A stretch of 64,000 bases of DNA from contig CAVPRR010000004.1 in NCBI GenBank assembly GCA_963707965.1, positions 372,001 through 436,000 of the forward strand, read 5' to 3'. Shown piece by piece: positions 49,829 through 58,998 of this stretch. Numbering within the stretch: position 1 is the first letter of the stretch; each line of letters begins with the position of its first letter. This DNA is from VRUE01 sp963707965 (GTDB lineage Bacteria; Actinomycetota; Thermoleophilia; Solirubrobacterales; 70-9). The notes under the pieces are model-generated. The model was not told where the DNA came from, ran no database searches, and saw only the letters and a program-made list of their open reading frames with translations. Position numbers and translations under genes: made by a program.

Positions 49829-50506
49829 GTGAGCCGACTTGAGAAGCTGATCGCGATGCTCAGTCCGGAAAAGACGCGAATGCCGGCGCCCGAGGAGGCG
49901 CTGCCGGGGCGCAGTGAGCCCGCCTTCGAGGCCCCGGAGCGCCATGCCGTGCTCGGCACCCCGCTGCAGCCGCCCTTCCCGGATGGGATTGAGACCGCCT
50001 ACCTCGCCCTCGGCTGCTTCTGGGGGGCGGAGCGGCTGTTCTGGGCGCTCGACGGCGTCCACACCACGGCGGTCGGCTACATGAACGGGACGACGCCGAA
50101 CCCGACCTATGAGGAGGTCTGCTCGGGGAGGACCGGTCACGCCGAGGCGGTGCTTGTCGCCTTCGACCCAGAGCAGATCTCCTATGCAAGCCTGCTCAAG
50201 GTCTTCTTCGAGGAGCATGACCCGACCCAGGGGATGCGGCAGGGCAACGACGTCGGCACCCAGTACCGCTCCGGCATCTACCTTGCGAACGACGCCCAGA
50301 AGGCAACCGCGGAGATGGCCCGGCAGGCCTACGACGAGGCGCTGCGCTCCGCGGGCCACCAGCCGGTCACCACCGAGATCGCACCGGCCGGTCCGTTCTA
50401 CTACGCCGAGGACTACCACCAGCAGTACCTGCACAAGGTGCCGAACGGCTACTGCGGCCTGGCCGGCACCGGCGTTTCCTGCCGCATCCCGGCCGCCGCT
50501 TCCTAG
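49829..50506 (+). CDS. msrA: Peptide methionine-S-sulfoxide reductase
   Basis: 225 residues, with a roughly 50-residue N-terminal extension. Catalytic motif ALGCFWGAERLFW (Cys about 63), GYMNGTTPNPTYEEVCSGRT, FFEEHDPTQGMRQGNDVGTQ and YHQQYLHKVPNGYCGLAG with resolving Cys residues. Repairs oxidised methionine (S form). GTG start at 49829. Confidence 0.95.
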   Translation: MSRLEKLIAMLSPEKTRMPAPEEALPGRSEPAFEAPERHAVLGTPLQPPFPDGIETAYLALGCFWGAERLFWALDGVHTTAVGYMNGTTPNPTYEEVCSGRTGHAEAVLVAFDPEQISYASLLKVFFEEHDPTQGMRQGNDVGTQYRSGIYLANDAQKATAEMARQAYDEALRSAGHQPVTTEIAPAGPFYYAEDYHQQYLHKVPNGYCGLAGTGVSCRIPAAAS

Positions 50507-50593
50507 CGCCCACCTTCCCGTGCCTGCATCAGAGGTTCCGCGTGCACGCTTTGGGCTGCGCGCACCACACGCGCCGAATAGCATCCCGCGCCG

Positions 50594-52768
50594 GTGACGC
50601 CCTCCTTCGGCTCCTATATCGGCGGCTGCCTCGCGGTGGTGGGCATCGTTTCCGCCGTCGGCCTCGGCGGCTACTGGCTGCGGCGCTGGATCGTGCCGGA
50701 GTTCTCCGGCGCCCTCGCCCGCCTGGCCGATGCGACGATCGCGGTCGCGCTGCTGATCGTCTCGCTCGAGCTGCTCGGCACGCTCAGCATCCTCTACGTG
50801 GGCTGGATCGTCGTCGTCTGCATCGGCGTTGGGTTGCTCGCCGCTGGGCTCGGCTGGCGCATGGCGCCGGCCGACAGGCGCGAAGTCGCCGCTCCGCGCG
50901 TGCAGATGCTCGCCCTCCTGCTTGCGCTTGGAGTCGCCTCCTTCACGGTCGCCGAGTGGACCTTTCCCTCCCAGCTCAGCCTCGACTTCGGCATGTTCGG
51001 CGGCGACACGACCTGGTACCACATGCCGTTCTCGGCCCGGATCGCGCAGGAACACTCGATTGTGCACCTGCACTTCACAGACCCGCTGCGGCTGGTCGCC
51101 TGGTTCTACCCGCAGAGCTCGGAGCTGATCCACGCAGCGGGGATCGTCGTCTTCAAGACAGACTGGCTATCGCCGCTGGTCAACCTCGTCTGGCTCTCGG
51201 TTGCCCTGCTCGCCGCCTGGTGCATCGGCCGCCCCTACAAGGTCGGTCCCGCGACGCTGGTTGCCGGGGCGATCGTGCTCGACGCCGGCGTGATGATCGA
51301 GACCCAGCCGGGGGAGGGGCGCAACGACATCATGGGCCTCGCCTTCCTGATCGCCTTTGCCGCCTTCCTGATCAACGGGCACCAGCGGCGCGCCCCCACC
51401 ACCGGGGCGGTTCAGGACCGACCGGAACGCGATGCGCCCCTGCTCGACAGGGGACCGCTGGTCGTCGCCGGGATCGCTGCCGGGATCGCCGCCTCGGTCA
51501 AGCTCACCTTCCTGATCCCGGTGGTTGCGATTGCCCTGGGAGTGGTCGTGGTCAGCGGCAGGGGGCGGCGCCTCACCTCCGCCTGGGTGCTGGGCCTCTC
51601 CGCCTTCCTCGTCGGCGGTTACTGGTATGTGAGGGCGGCGATCAAGACCGGCGGCAACCCGATCCCGCAGATCGGCTGGGGTCCGCTGCACCTGCCGCGG
51701 CCCGACCAGATGCCGCTCGACCCACGACCCCGCTTTGCGGTCGCCCATTACCTGACGGACCCAACCATCTACCGGAGGTGGTTCTTCCCCCGGCTCGACG
51801 ACGCATTCGGCCCGCTTTGGCCGCTGATCCTGATCGTTGCCGTCGCGGCGGCGGTCTTCATCGCGGTGCGATCCCGCAACCGGATCCTGCAGGTTGTCGC
51901 GGCCGCTGCGCTCCTCACCGCGCTCGTCTACATCTTCACGCCGCTCACCGCCGCAGGGCAGGAGGGCTCCCCGACCGGCTTCTTCACGAACACCCGCTAC
52001 CTCACGCCGGGGTTGGTCCTCGCCCTGACGCTGCTGCCGATCGCCCGCCCGCTTCGCGCCCCGGACTCGCGCGCCTGGCAGACGCTGCTCTTCCTGGTCG
52101 CGGTCTACGCGATCACCGTCCTGACCACACCGCGCTGGTACTCGAACTACATAGTGGGGACGGTCTTCCTCACCCTTGCACTGGTCTGGGCGCCGGCGGC
52201 CCTGGGGCTCCTGCGGGCTCGCCGGGCGGTCCAGCGCGGCACGGTCGCGCTGGCGGCGGGCGCCGTGGTGCTGCTCGCCGTGGTGCTCGGTCGCGCCCAG
52301 GAGGTCCAGTACTACGACCAGCACTACACGCGTACCAAGCCTTTCCTGCAGGACGGCGGACCGCGGCAGGCGTACGCGTTCGCTCGCAAGCAGCACGGCA
52401 AGCGCATCGGAGTCGCCGGCTCCGGGGAGATCTTCTTCGGCCAGTACGGCTTCTACGGCGCCAACCTCGACAACCACGTCCAGTACATCGGTGTGCCGGG
52501 GCCGAACGGCCAGTACACGCTTGCGACCACGTGCCGCCAGTTCCGCCGCCGGGCCAACGCAGGCAGCTACGACTACCTGATCGTCAGCCAGTACACCCAG
52601 GATTCCCCCGAGGCGCCCTACTGGTATCCGATCTATGCCTGGCTGAAAACCGACCCGGCACTGAAGTTGGTGCTCGAAGAGCCGACGATCACCCCGGAGC
52701 CCGACTACGTCTTCAAGGTCACCGGCGAGCTCGACCCGGCCGGCTGCGCCAACCTGAGCGAGGGCTGA
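50594..52768 (+). CDS. Polytopic membrane glycosyltransferase-like protein
   Basis: 724 residues with about 12-13 membrane helices and a C-terminal soluble part (about 610-724). The first loop has FPSQLSLDFGMFGGDTTWYH, placing an Asp (GGDTTWYHMPFSARIAQEH) where GT-C enzymes have their catalytic acid. Likely transfers a sugar from a polyprenyl-phosphate donor outside the membrane. GT39/GT83-like family cannot be fixed. GTG start 50594. Its stop lies within a 20-nt repeat. Confidence 0.75.
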   Translation: MTPSFGSYIGGCLAVVGIVSAVGLGGYWLRRWIVPEFSGALARLADATIAVALLIVSLELLGTLSILYVGWIVVVCIGVGLLAAGLGWRMAPADRREVAAPRVQMLALLLALGVASFTVAEWTFPSQLSLDFGMFGGDTTWYHMPFSARIAQEHSIVHLHFTDPLRLVAWFYPQSSELIHAAGIVVFKTDWLSPLVNLVWLSVALLAAWCIGRPYKVGPATLVAGAIVLDAGVMIETQPGEGRNDIMGLAFLIAFAAFLINGHQRRAPTTGAVQDRPERDAPLLDRGPLVVAGIAAGIAASVKLTFLIPVVAIALGVVVVSGRGRRLTSAWVLGLSAFLVGGYWYVRAAIKTGGNPIPQIGWGPLHLPRPDQMPLDPRPRFAVAHYLTDPTIYRRWFFPRLDDAFGPLWPLILIVAVAAAVFIAVRSRNRILQVVAAAALLTALVYIFTPLTAAGQEGSPTGFFTNTRYLTPGLVLALTLLPIARPLRAPDSRAWQTLLFLVAVYAITVLTTPRWYSNYIVGTVFLTLALVWAPAALGLLRARRAVQRGTVALAAGAVVLLAVVLGRAQEVQYYDQHYTRTKPFLQDGGPRQAYAFARKQHGKRIGVAGSGEIFFGQYGFYGANLDNHVQYIGVPGPNGQYTLATTCRQFRRRANAGSYDYLIVSQYTQDSPEAPYWYPIYAWLKTDPALKLVLEEPTITPEPDYVFKVTGELDPAGCANLSEG

Positions 52769-52800
52769 CGGTTAGAGCCAAGGGCTGATGGTTAGACGTG
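52761..52800 (+). repeat. 20-nt imperfect tandem duplication at the stop codon
   Basis: AGGGCTGACGGTTAGAGCCA (52761-52780) and AGGGCTGATGGTTAGACGTG (52781-52800); the first contains the gene's TGA at 52766-52768. Confidence 0.75.
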
Positions 52801-52847
52801 TTCGAGATTTTTCAGCCCCGGTGGGGGGGAAGATCTCGAACACGTCT
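52794..52847. terminator. 15-bp hairpin between convergent genes
   Basis: Left arm AGACGTGTTCGAGAT (52794-52808) pairs with ATCTCGAACACGTCT (52833-52847); a third GAACACGTCT copy occurs at 52856-52865. Loop is G-rich. Placed between the glycosyltransferase-like and hydrolase genes. Confidence 0.65.
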
Positions 52848-52866
52848 CAACCGCGAACACGTCTCC

Positions 52867-53667
52867 TCAGGCGGGGGCCAGCGCGTGTTCGCGGACCAGT
52901 TCTGCGGAGCGCTCCGGTTGCTCCCACCAGAACAGGTGGCCGACGCCCTCCAGTAGCTCCAGCCGCGCCGGTATCGACGCGGCGATCTGCCTCCCGTTCT
53001 CCGCGGAGAAGATCCTGTCCGCGGTGCCGTGCACGACGAGCGTCGGGGCCGAGATCTCGCCGAGTCGATCGCTCGCGTCGTGGAGGCCGCCGGCCCGGAT
53101 CTGCTCGAGGATCACCGCTCGCGGCGCTGGCAGCGCCCCGGCCATCTCCCGGAACTCGGCAAAACGCGCCTCCTCGGCGCGGAACGTGGGGGAGAGCATG
53201 GCCTCCCACATCGCCCGGTACACGCGCTCGCGGTCGCCCGACGCGAGTGCGGCGCCGAGGCTCTGCGCGACCTCGGGGCCGGGCAGCTGGCCCTTGGGCC
53301 CGCCGCAGTAGGTTGCCCCCAGGGTCAGGCTGTGGATTCGCTCGGGGTGGGCGAGGGCGAGCTCCTGCGCGACCATCCCGCCCAGCGAGATGCCGAGCAC
53401 GTGGGCGCGCTCGATCTCGAGCGCGTCGAGCAGCCCCACGACGTCGCCGGCCAGGTCGACGATCGTGAACGGCATCTCCGCCCGGCCCGAGCGCCCCATC
53501 CCACGGTTGTCGAAGGCAACGCACTCGAAGCTCTGGCCAAGTTCAGGGAGAAAGCGGTCTCCCCAGGCGAGGTGCGTGGCGGCCATCCCCTGGATCAGCA
53601 GGAGCGGCTCGCCCTCGCCGCGCCGCACGTAATGGAGCTTGGTGCCAGGGACCTCGACGATCGGCAT
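52867..53667 (-). CDS. Alpha/beta hydrolase
   Basis: 266 residues. Oxyanion motif near LLIQGMAATHLAW, nucleophile elbow GISLGGMVAQELALAHPERI (Ser about 95), Asp in LVVHGTADRIFSAEN and His in GVGHLFWWEQPE. Resembles 3-oxoadipate enol-lactonase/haloperoxidase-like esterases; substrate unknown. Start is ATG 53667 (MPIVEVPGTKLHYVRRGEGE). Confidence 0.88.
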   Translation of the reverse strand: MPIVEVPGTKLHYVRRGEGEPLLLIQGMAATHLAWGDRFLPELGQSFECVAFDNRGMGRSGRAEMPFTIVDLAGDVVGLLDALEIERAHVLGISLGGMVAQELALAHPERIHSLTLGATYCGGPKGQLPGPEVAQSLGAALASGDRERVYRAMWEAMLSPTFRAEEARFAEFREMAGALPAPRAVILEQIRAGGLHDASDRLGEISAPTLVVHGTADRIFSAENGRQIAASIPARLELLEGVGHLFWWEQPERSAELVREHALAPA

Positions 53668-53719
53668 CGGCGGCGATCCTACGCGAAGCGGCTGGCCGGG
53701 CCGTAATCTTGGCGCACGC

Positions 53720-53792
53720 GCCCCCGTAGCTCAGTGGACAGAGCGACGGCCTTCTAAGCCGTGGGTCGCTGGTTCGAATCCAGCCGGGGGTA
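53720..53792 (+). tRNA. tRNA-Arg (anticodon UCU)
   Basis: Acceptor GCCCCCG/CGGGGGT (one G-U pair), D-arm with TAGCTCAGTGG, anticodon stem ACGGC/GCCGT with loop CTTCTAA (anticodon TCT), T-arm GCTGG-TTCGAAT-CCAGC. Discriminator A. CCA not encoded. Confidence 0.95.
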
Positions 53793-53830
53793 TCCGGGTG
53801 GCAGAGAGTGAGACGTGGGCTTGGCGCGGA

Positions 53831-56800
53831 TCAGTGCGCCCGGTGGTGCCGCTGTGCTCTCCCACCCTTGTGGTGTCGGCGTCCTCGCCCGCGCCTGAGG
53901 TGCTTGGGCTTGGGGCGCAACTTCACTCGGGTGACCTTGCCCGCCACGTTGTCGAGGCGCAGGCCGGCGACGCGGAACGTCCCTCCGTCCACGCCCGGCA
54001 CTCCGGCGAGGACGAAGCGGTGGTGCTTGACGATCCGCGCCCCGCGTCGACCGTCGAGCAGCCGCCATGAGACGGCGTAGCGCTGCGCTCCGGGGGCGCG
54101 CCGCCAGGTGACGATCGCCTTCGAGCCCCTGCGGCGCACCTGCACCTGCCCGACCAGCGCCGGCAGCCCGGACGCCGGCGCGGTGAAGTGGGCGACGCGG
54201 ATGCGGGCCCGCGGTATGCCGCGCTCCAGGACGTACGCCACGACCGTGCGCCGCCCCCGCGGCCCCGGGGCGGGGCGGAAGCGCAGCGTGCCCTTGGCCC
54301 GCTTCGCCAGGCCGATCGGCGCGCGCACCCCGTGACCCTCCTCCACGAAACTCACGGTCTGGCCGGGGATGCGCCGTATGCGGTATTGCAGCTCCTGCCG
54401 CCGGCCCTTCGCACGCCGGACCGACCCCTTGACCGACGGCTCGGCGAGGCCGCGGGCCACCGACGCCGCCTTGATCGGCGCGGCGCCGGCGAGGTCGGCG
54501 ACGGTGTAGGTGCCCGCGGGCGGGCGGAGGATGCGCAGGAAGGCTTGCTGCACCTGTGGAACGCCGACAATCTGGATGCGGCCGGCGAACAGGGATGTCT
54601 CCTGCGCCGGAGAGAAGACCTTCGCAATCCCGTGTGGGCCGCTGAGCACGAACCCCGGCACCCCGCCTTGGCCATCGAGCTTGACCTCGATCGAGGGAAG
54701 CCCCTTCGGCAGCGTGAACGTGTTCGCCGCCGAGGCGTGAGCGCCGCCCGCTCGCGACGCCGAGGCGGTTTCGTAGGCGCCGAGGTTCACGTCGCAGTCC
54801 GGCGGCCAGTCGGGATCGAACGAACCGCCCCACGGATACTCAAAGCCCGCGCTGATCGGCTCCGGATCGCCTTCGATCACAGAGCCGGGGCTCGGGATCG
54901 GGGTCAGCGTGCCGCAGGCGGCGATCCCCTTGCCGGCGACGACCGCGTTGAAGCCGGCCAGCTCGAAGGACCCGATCGACGCGCTCGCCTTGCCGGAGGC
55001 ATAGAACTGCTTCGCAGGGATGTTGACGCCGCCCTTCGCCGTCACCGACGCTTCCGCCCCAAGCGCGCTGAACGAGGCGTTGCCGTCAAACGTCAGGCTG
55101 CCGTCGGTCTTGTATACGGCGCCAAGGCTTGCAAATGGGATCCCGACGAGCTTCCCCTCACCGGAGGCGTCAAGGACGCCGGGCAGGCCGCAGGACCCGC
55201 GCGGGAACGCATAGGAGACGTCGCCGTCGAGGCCCACGAGCGGCAGGTTCGGGATCGGGTCCGGCCCCATCACGAACGTCACCCCGCCGGCGATTCGCGT
55301 CGGTTTGGCGCAGCCCTGCCCCTTCTCGACGGCGAAGCGGATCTGCTTGAGCAGCACGTCGGTTGCCACCGGGAGCTGGCCCGGGGCCGTGAAGGTGAAT
55401 TCGCCTTTGCCGGAGACGAAGTCGCCGTTTTCGAGCACGAATGCGATGCCGAGCTTCGATGCGGCGACGGGGAGCAGGATGCTCGTGTCCCCGGTCAGCC
55501 GCGACGTCGAGCCGGAGAAGCTCAGGTCGAACTTTTCGAGCTCGGCGATGCCGAGCCAGGCGTCGGTAATGAGGACGTGGAAGTCGCTCAGGTTGAGGCC
55601 GCCGCTGTTCGTCGCGCGCAGCTGCGCCGAGCCGCTGGCCCCGCCACCCAACACGCTGTCGAACGGCGCCGGCAGCGCCACGTTGACCGGCACCAGGATC
55701 GCGTTCTTGCCGGTGACCTGCGGCGTCGTGTAGCCGGAGACCTTGAGCCCGAAGAGTGGGGTCTTCATCGCCGCGGTGTTGAGGGTCGCGGGGTTCCCGG
55801 CGAGGTCGCGGATGACGTCCTTGCCATTCGGCAGGCGCCAGGCGAGCTTCTCGTTCCCGAGCTGGACGTTGCCGATGCTCGCCTCGACCTTGGCGGTTGT
55901 CGTGAGCGTTCGCGCGCTGCGGTCGACGACGATCTCCGGCCCCGCGCTGGCGGTCGCGGTGTCCCCCGCGCCTGCTGTTGCGCTTTCCCCACCGCTGGCG
56001 CCGGCGCCGCCTCCGCCGGTTGTGAGGTCGATTCCGTTCACGCGAACGTCGCCGCTGGTCGTGAAGCGGTCGCCCTTTTGTTTGAAGCACCCGTTCTGCG
56101 CGATGGCCACGGAGGGGCCGACCGCGACCTCATCGACGCAACCGCCTTCGCCTCCCGAGCTGACCGGACCCTGCGGCCCGAACGTGATCGCTCGCACCGG
56201 GCCATCGCCGGACCCGACGTCGTAGACCGCAAGCCCTCCTCCGTCGCGCGCCGCGTCAGCGGCGATGTTGTAGACGTTGTCGGCCCGGTCGGGCCCGAGG
56301 AGCAACTCGGTCCGCAGCCATTTCACTCCGTTGCGCGAGGTTCGGTGGCGGAGGCTGTTGTCGCTGTTGTCGATCCACAGCGCGTGCAGCCGGCCCGAGG
56401 GGTCCATCGCGAAGTCCCGGAAGATCGGGTCGCCGACCTCGCTGACCTGCACCGGCGCTCCGAAGCGCAGCCCGTCGGTGCCGAGGCCCGGGGTTCCGCC
56501 CGTGTAGCGGCGCACGACGTAACGGCGCTTGGCGGGCGGCCCGGTGCGAAGCATCAGGTAGAGGCCGTGCAGCCCGCCCGGGAGGCCGGCGAAGCGTGGA
56601 TCGTCGGCGTCGCCGAGGTCGATCGGAGCGCCCCAGCCCGTGGCGGAGTTGTAGTCCGTACCGCCTCCAAAGCGCCGCACGTAGACGTGGCCGCCGATTA
56701 CCGCGCCAGCGAACACGGGGGTGAGCGGGTCGACGAAGCCGAGCGAGGATTCGCCTTCGAGGGCGAGGGAGCCGAAGGCGCCGATCTTGGCCTGCGGGAC

Positions 56801-57394
56801 GACCGGCGGCCCCGCCAGCGGCATAGTCTGGAACGTCACCCCGCCCGTGGTGATCTGAGACACCGACGAGACGGAGAATCCGCCGGGGCCGAGCACGATG
56901 TCGCCGTCGACCTCGTTCGTGCCGATCGGAACCGGGGCCCCGAACGTGTGCCCGCCGTCCGACGACGCGAAGGCAAACGTCGCTTCGAGCGAGTCGGGGC
57001 TTTTGAAGAATTCGCAGCAGCGGTGGGTGACGATGTAGATCGTGCCGTCGGCGGCGATCAGGATGCGGGTGTCAGGGCCGATCGAGTCGGCGGGGGCGCT
57101 CAGCGTCAGGGGTCCCTGGCAGCCGCGGTGGCCGCGCGGGATCGGGCAGTAGTGGATCAGGTCGGCACTCGCCGCCGGATCGCCTGAGACGAAGGGGCGG
57201 TTCTCCTGCCAGACGACGTGTGCCGTGCCCTCCGCGTCGACCGCCACGTCAGGGTATTCCGCCTCTGTGGAGGGATCGAGGGTGAACGGCTTCGCGGCAT
57301 GCGCGGCCGCAGGCGTCAGGCAGGCCACCATGAACACGAGCACCGCCACAACTCGTCCGAGGTGCCTCGATGCCGGCAATGCCGCCGCTGCCAT
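53831..57394 (-). CDS. Large secreted protein of unknown function
   Basis: 1187 residues with signal peptide (VVAVLVFMVACLTPAAAHAA). Residues about 40-420 look like a sialidase/BNR-type beta-propeller (repeated 'S-x-DGGHTFG', 'DAEGTAHVVW', 'DPSGRLHALWIDN' elements). A Gly/Ala/Thr-rich linker (about 455-495) leads to a beta-rich part with large-protein folds (about 495-900) and a C-terminal Ig-like region (GPHGIAKVF, then FRIAGLRLD-type strands) ending in a very basic tail (RGRGRRHHKGGRAQRHHRAH). No catalytic residues identified. Ends close to tRNA-Arg. Confidence 0.8.
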   Translation of the reverse strand: MAAAALPASRHLGRVVAVLVFMVACLTPAAAHAAKPFTLDPSTEAEYPDVAVDAEGTAHVVWQENRPFVSGDPAASADLIHYCPIPRGHRGCQGPLTLSAPADSIGPDTRILIAADGTIYIVTHRCCEFFKSPDSLEATFAFASSDGGHTFGAPVPIGTNEVDGDIVLGPGGFSVSSVSQITTGGVTFQTMPLAGPPVVPQAKIGAFGSLALEGESSLGFVDPLTPVFAGAVIGGHVYVRRFGGGTDYNSATGWGAPIDLGDADDPRFAGLPGGLHGLYLMLRTGPPAKRRYVVRRYTGGTPGLGTDGLRFGAPVQVSEVGDPIFRDFAMDPSGRLHALWIDNSDNSLRHRTSRNGVKWLRTELLLGPDRADNVYNIAADAARDGGGLAVYDVGSGDGPVRAITFGPQGPVSSGGEGGCVDEVAVGPSVAIAQNGCFKQKGDRFTTSGDVRVNGIDLTTGGGGAGASGGESATAGAGDTATASAGPEIVVDRSARTLTTTAKVEASIGNVQLGNEKLAWRLPNGKDVIRDLAGNPATLNTAAMKTPLFGLKVSGYTTPQVTGKNAILVPVNVALPAPFDSVLGGGASGSAQLRATNSGGLNLSDFHVLITDAWLGIAELEKFDLSFSGSTSRLTGDTSILLPVAASKLGIAFVLENGDFVSGKGEFTFTAPGQLPVATDVLLKQIRFAVEKGQGCAKPTRIAGGVTFVMGPDPIPNLPLVGLDGDVSYAFPRGSCGLPGVLDASGEGKLVGIPFASLGAVYKTDGSLTFDGNASFSALGAEASVTAKGGVNIPAKQFYASGKASASIGSFELAGFNAVVAGKGIAACGTLTPIPSPGSVIEGDPEPISAGFEYPWGGSFDPDWPPDCDVNLGAYETASASRAGGAHASAANTFTLPKGLPSIEVKLDGQGGVPGFVLSGPHGIAKVFSPAQETSLFAGRIQIVGVPQVQQAFLRILRPPAGTYTVADLAGAAPIKAASVARGLAEPSVKGSVRRAKGRRQELQYRIRRIPGQTVSFVEEGHGVRAPIGLAKRAKGTLRFRPAPGPRGRRTVVAYVLERGIPRARIRVAHFTAPASGLPALVGQVQVRRRGSKAIVTWRRAPGAQRYAVSWRLLDGRRGARIVKHHRFVLAGVPGVDGGTFRVAGLRLDNVAGKVTRVKLRPKPKHLRRGRGRRHHKGGRAQRHHRAH

Positions 57395-57523
57395 ATGGGG
57401 CGTTTCCCGTTTCGCGATCCCGAAAATACCACGGCGCCGCGCGTGCTTGGCTGGGCGTCGCCCCCGGCCGGGGCCCGCGCCTGGCCGGGGGCCTGGAGGT
57501 GCGCGGGACCTAAACTTTGGCGT

Positions 57524-58228
57524 ATGGGCAAGCCTCGCACAGCCGATCCCTGGCGCGACACCGACGTAATAGACGCGCAGGCGCCGCGCTTCAACCAGCT
57601 GGTGGTGGGGCTGGTCGCGGTTGCCGGTGTTCTATTCGGTTGGCCGCTGGCCTGGGCGCTGATGGGCGCCCAGCTGCTGATCGGACTGACGCTGGGCCGC
57701 CGCTTCTGCATCACATGCGTCGCCTACTTCGTGCTGATCCAGCCGCGCGTCGGCGAGGGACAGCTCGAGGACTCGCGGCCTCCCAGGCTCGCCAACGCGA
57801 TGGGCTTCGCCTTCCTGAGCGCCGCCGCGCTGGCCTGGTGGCTGGGCTCGCCAACCGCAGGGACCGTTCTCGGTGCGATCGTCGCCGCGCTGGCGCTTGT
57901 GGCCGCCGTGAGCGGCTTCTGCACCGGCTGTGAGATCTACAGGCTGAGCGCGCGCCTGCGCGGCATCTCGCCACGTCACCACAGTCACATCGAGCCCGCC
58001 GATCTCGGACTCCTCGACGGGCACGAGCGCGCCTTCGTCGAGTTCACCCACCCGCTCTGCTCGGAGTGCCATGAGTGGGAAGGGCGCCTCGCCGGCAAAT
58101 CCGACCCCCTGGTGACCCTCGACGTGCGCGAACGCCCCGACCTCGCGCGCAAGTACGGGATCGCGGTCGTCCCGACCGTCCTCGCGGTGGCGGCCGACGG
58201 CACCGTTCTGGAGCGGCTCGCCCCCTGA
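57524..58228 (+). CDS. DUF4395 membrane protein fused to a thioredoxin-like domain
   Basis: 234 residues from ATG 57524 (MGKPRTADPWRDTDVIDAQA). The DUF4395 part (about 15-125) has membrane helices and cysteine motifs RRFCITCVAYF and GFCTGCEIYRL. The C-terminal part is thioredoxin-like: FVEFTHPLCSECHEWEGRL with CxxC (about 180), then VVPTVLAVAADGTVLERLAP with the cis-Pro. Together they suggest a membrane dithiol relay. The upstream in-frame extension to 57218 is not used. Confidence 0.85.
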   Translation: MGKPRTADPWRDTDVIDAQAPRFNQLVVGLVAVAGVLFGWPLAWALMGAQLLIGLTLGRRFCITCVAYFVLIQPRVGEGQLEDSRPPRLANAMGFAFLSAAALAWWLGSPTAGTVLGAIVAALALVAAVSGFCTGCEIYRLSARLRGISPRHHSHIEPADLGLLDGHERAFVEFTHPLCSECHEWEGRLAGKSDPLVTLDVRERPDLARKYGIAVVPTVLAVAADGTVLERLAP

Positions 58229-58383
58229 GCCACTCGGGATAGCCTTACCCGGTCCCGTTCAGTTCGCTCATCGCCGGAGCCTTTCGACGAGGCGCTGCGG
58301 CGCGCCCTCGAGGAGAGGTACGGGAGCTGCAGGACGGCCGCGCCGGACGCGTGTAGGCGGCGCCTCAGCGACAATCGGCGCAC

Positions 58384-58998
58384 ATGGCCCCGTGGAAGCT
58401 GCCGCTGATCGTGGTGGCGATCGCACTCCCGATCGCCGGTGCCTTTCTGGTCGGGGGCCCCGGGCTCGGGGTCGCCGCCGGGGCGCTCGCCGGGGTCGCG
58501 ATCCTGGTGATCGCTGCGCGCCTGCGCCCGCGGGGCCCGATCGTGTCCGCCCCCGCACGCGACCAGCGACGCCACGTCCTCCTTGTCATCACCTGCCCCG
58601 TCGAGGAGCCCGCCGCCGTGCGGAAGATCGTCGCAGCAACTCTGCCCCGCGGCGCGCAGGACGGCGCCGAGGTGCTTGTCCTGGCGCCGGCGCGCATCGG
58701 CTTCCTCGATCGGTGGGCCTCCGACGTCGAGGGGGCTCGCCAGAGGGCGCAGGAGAATCTCGTTGCGACGGTCGCGGCCCTTGCCAAGGCGGGGATCGCG
58801 GCAGAGGCGAGGGTGGGTGACGAGGATGTCGTCCAGGCGGTTGAGGACCAGCTGCAGAGCTTCTCCGCCACGGAGGTCATCCTGGTTGTTGGCGAGCATC
58901 CCGGGGAGACGCCGGAGGGCGGCGCGGCAGCAACGGAGTTGGGGTCGCGACTCGAGGCGGAGTTCCGGCGCGTTGCGGTCAGCACTCCTGACCGTTGA
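58384..58998 (+). CDS. Membrane-anchored universal-stress-like protein
   Basis: 204 residues with two N-terminal transmembrane helices (about 8-24 and 26-46) and an alpha/beta domain of USP type (HVLLVITCPVEEPAAVRKIV, AEVLVLAPARIGFLDRW, AEARVGDEDVVQAVEDQLQS, EVILVVGEHPGETPEG). ATP-binding residues are not obvious. Its 3' end overlaps the convergent ferric-reductase-like gene by 20 bases. Confidence 0.75.
   Translation: MAPWKLPLIVVAIALPIAGAFLVGGPGLGVAAGALAGVAILVIAARLRPRGPIVSAPARDQRRHVLLVITCPVEEPAAVRKIVAATLPRGAQDGAEVLVLAPARIGFLDRWASDVEGARQRAQENLVATVAALAKAGIAAEARVGDEDVVQAVEDQLQSFSATEVILVVGEHPGETPEGGAAATELGSRLEAEFRRVAVSTPDR

Noticed and set aside
54188..57187. Plus-strand 999-residue frame
   Set aside because: It is the complement of the secreted protein at 53831-57394 with typical shadow composition.
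58229..58383. Coding-like fragment (EALRRALEERYGSC) in the spacer
   Set aside because: Too short, no start or homolog recognised; may be a remnant only.
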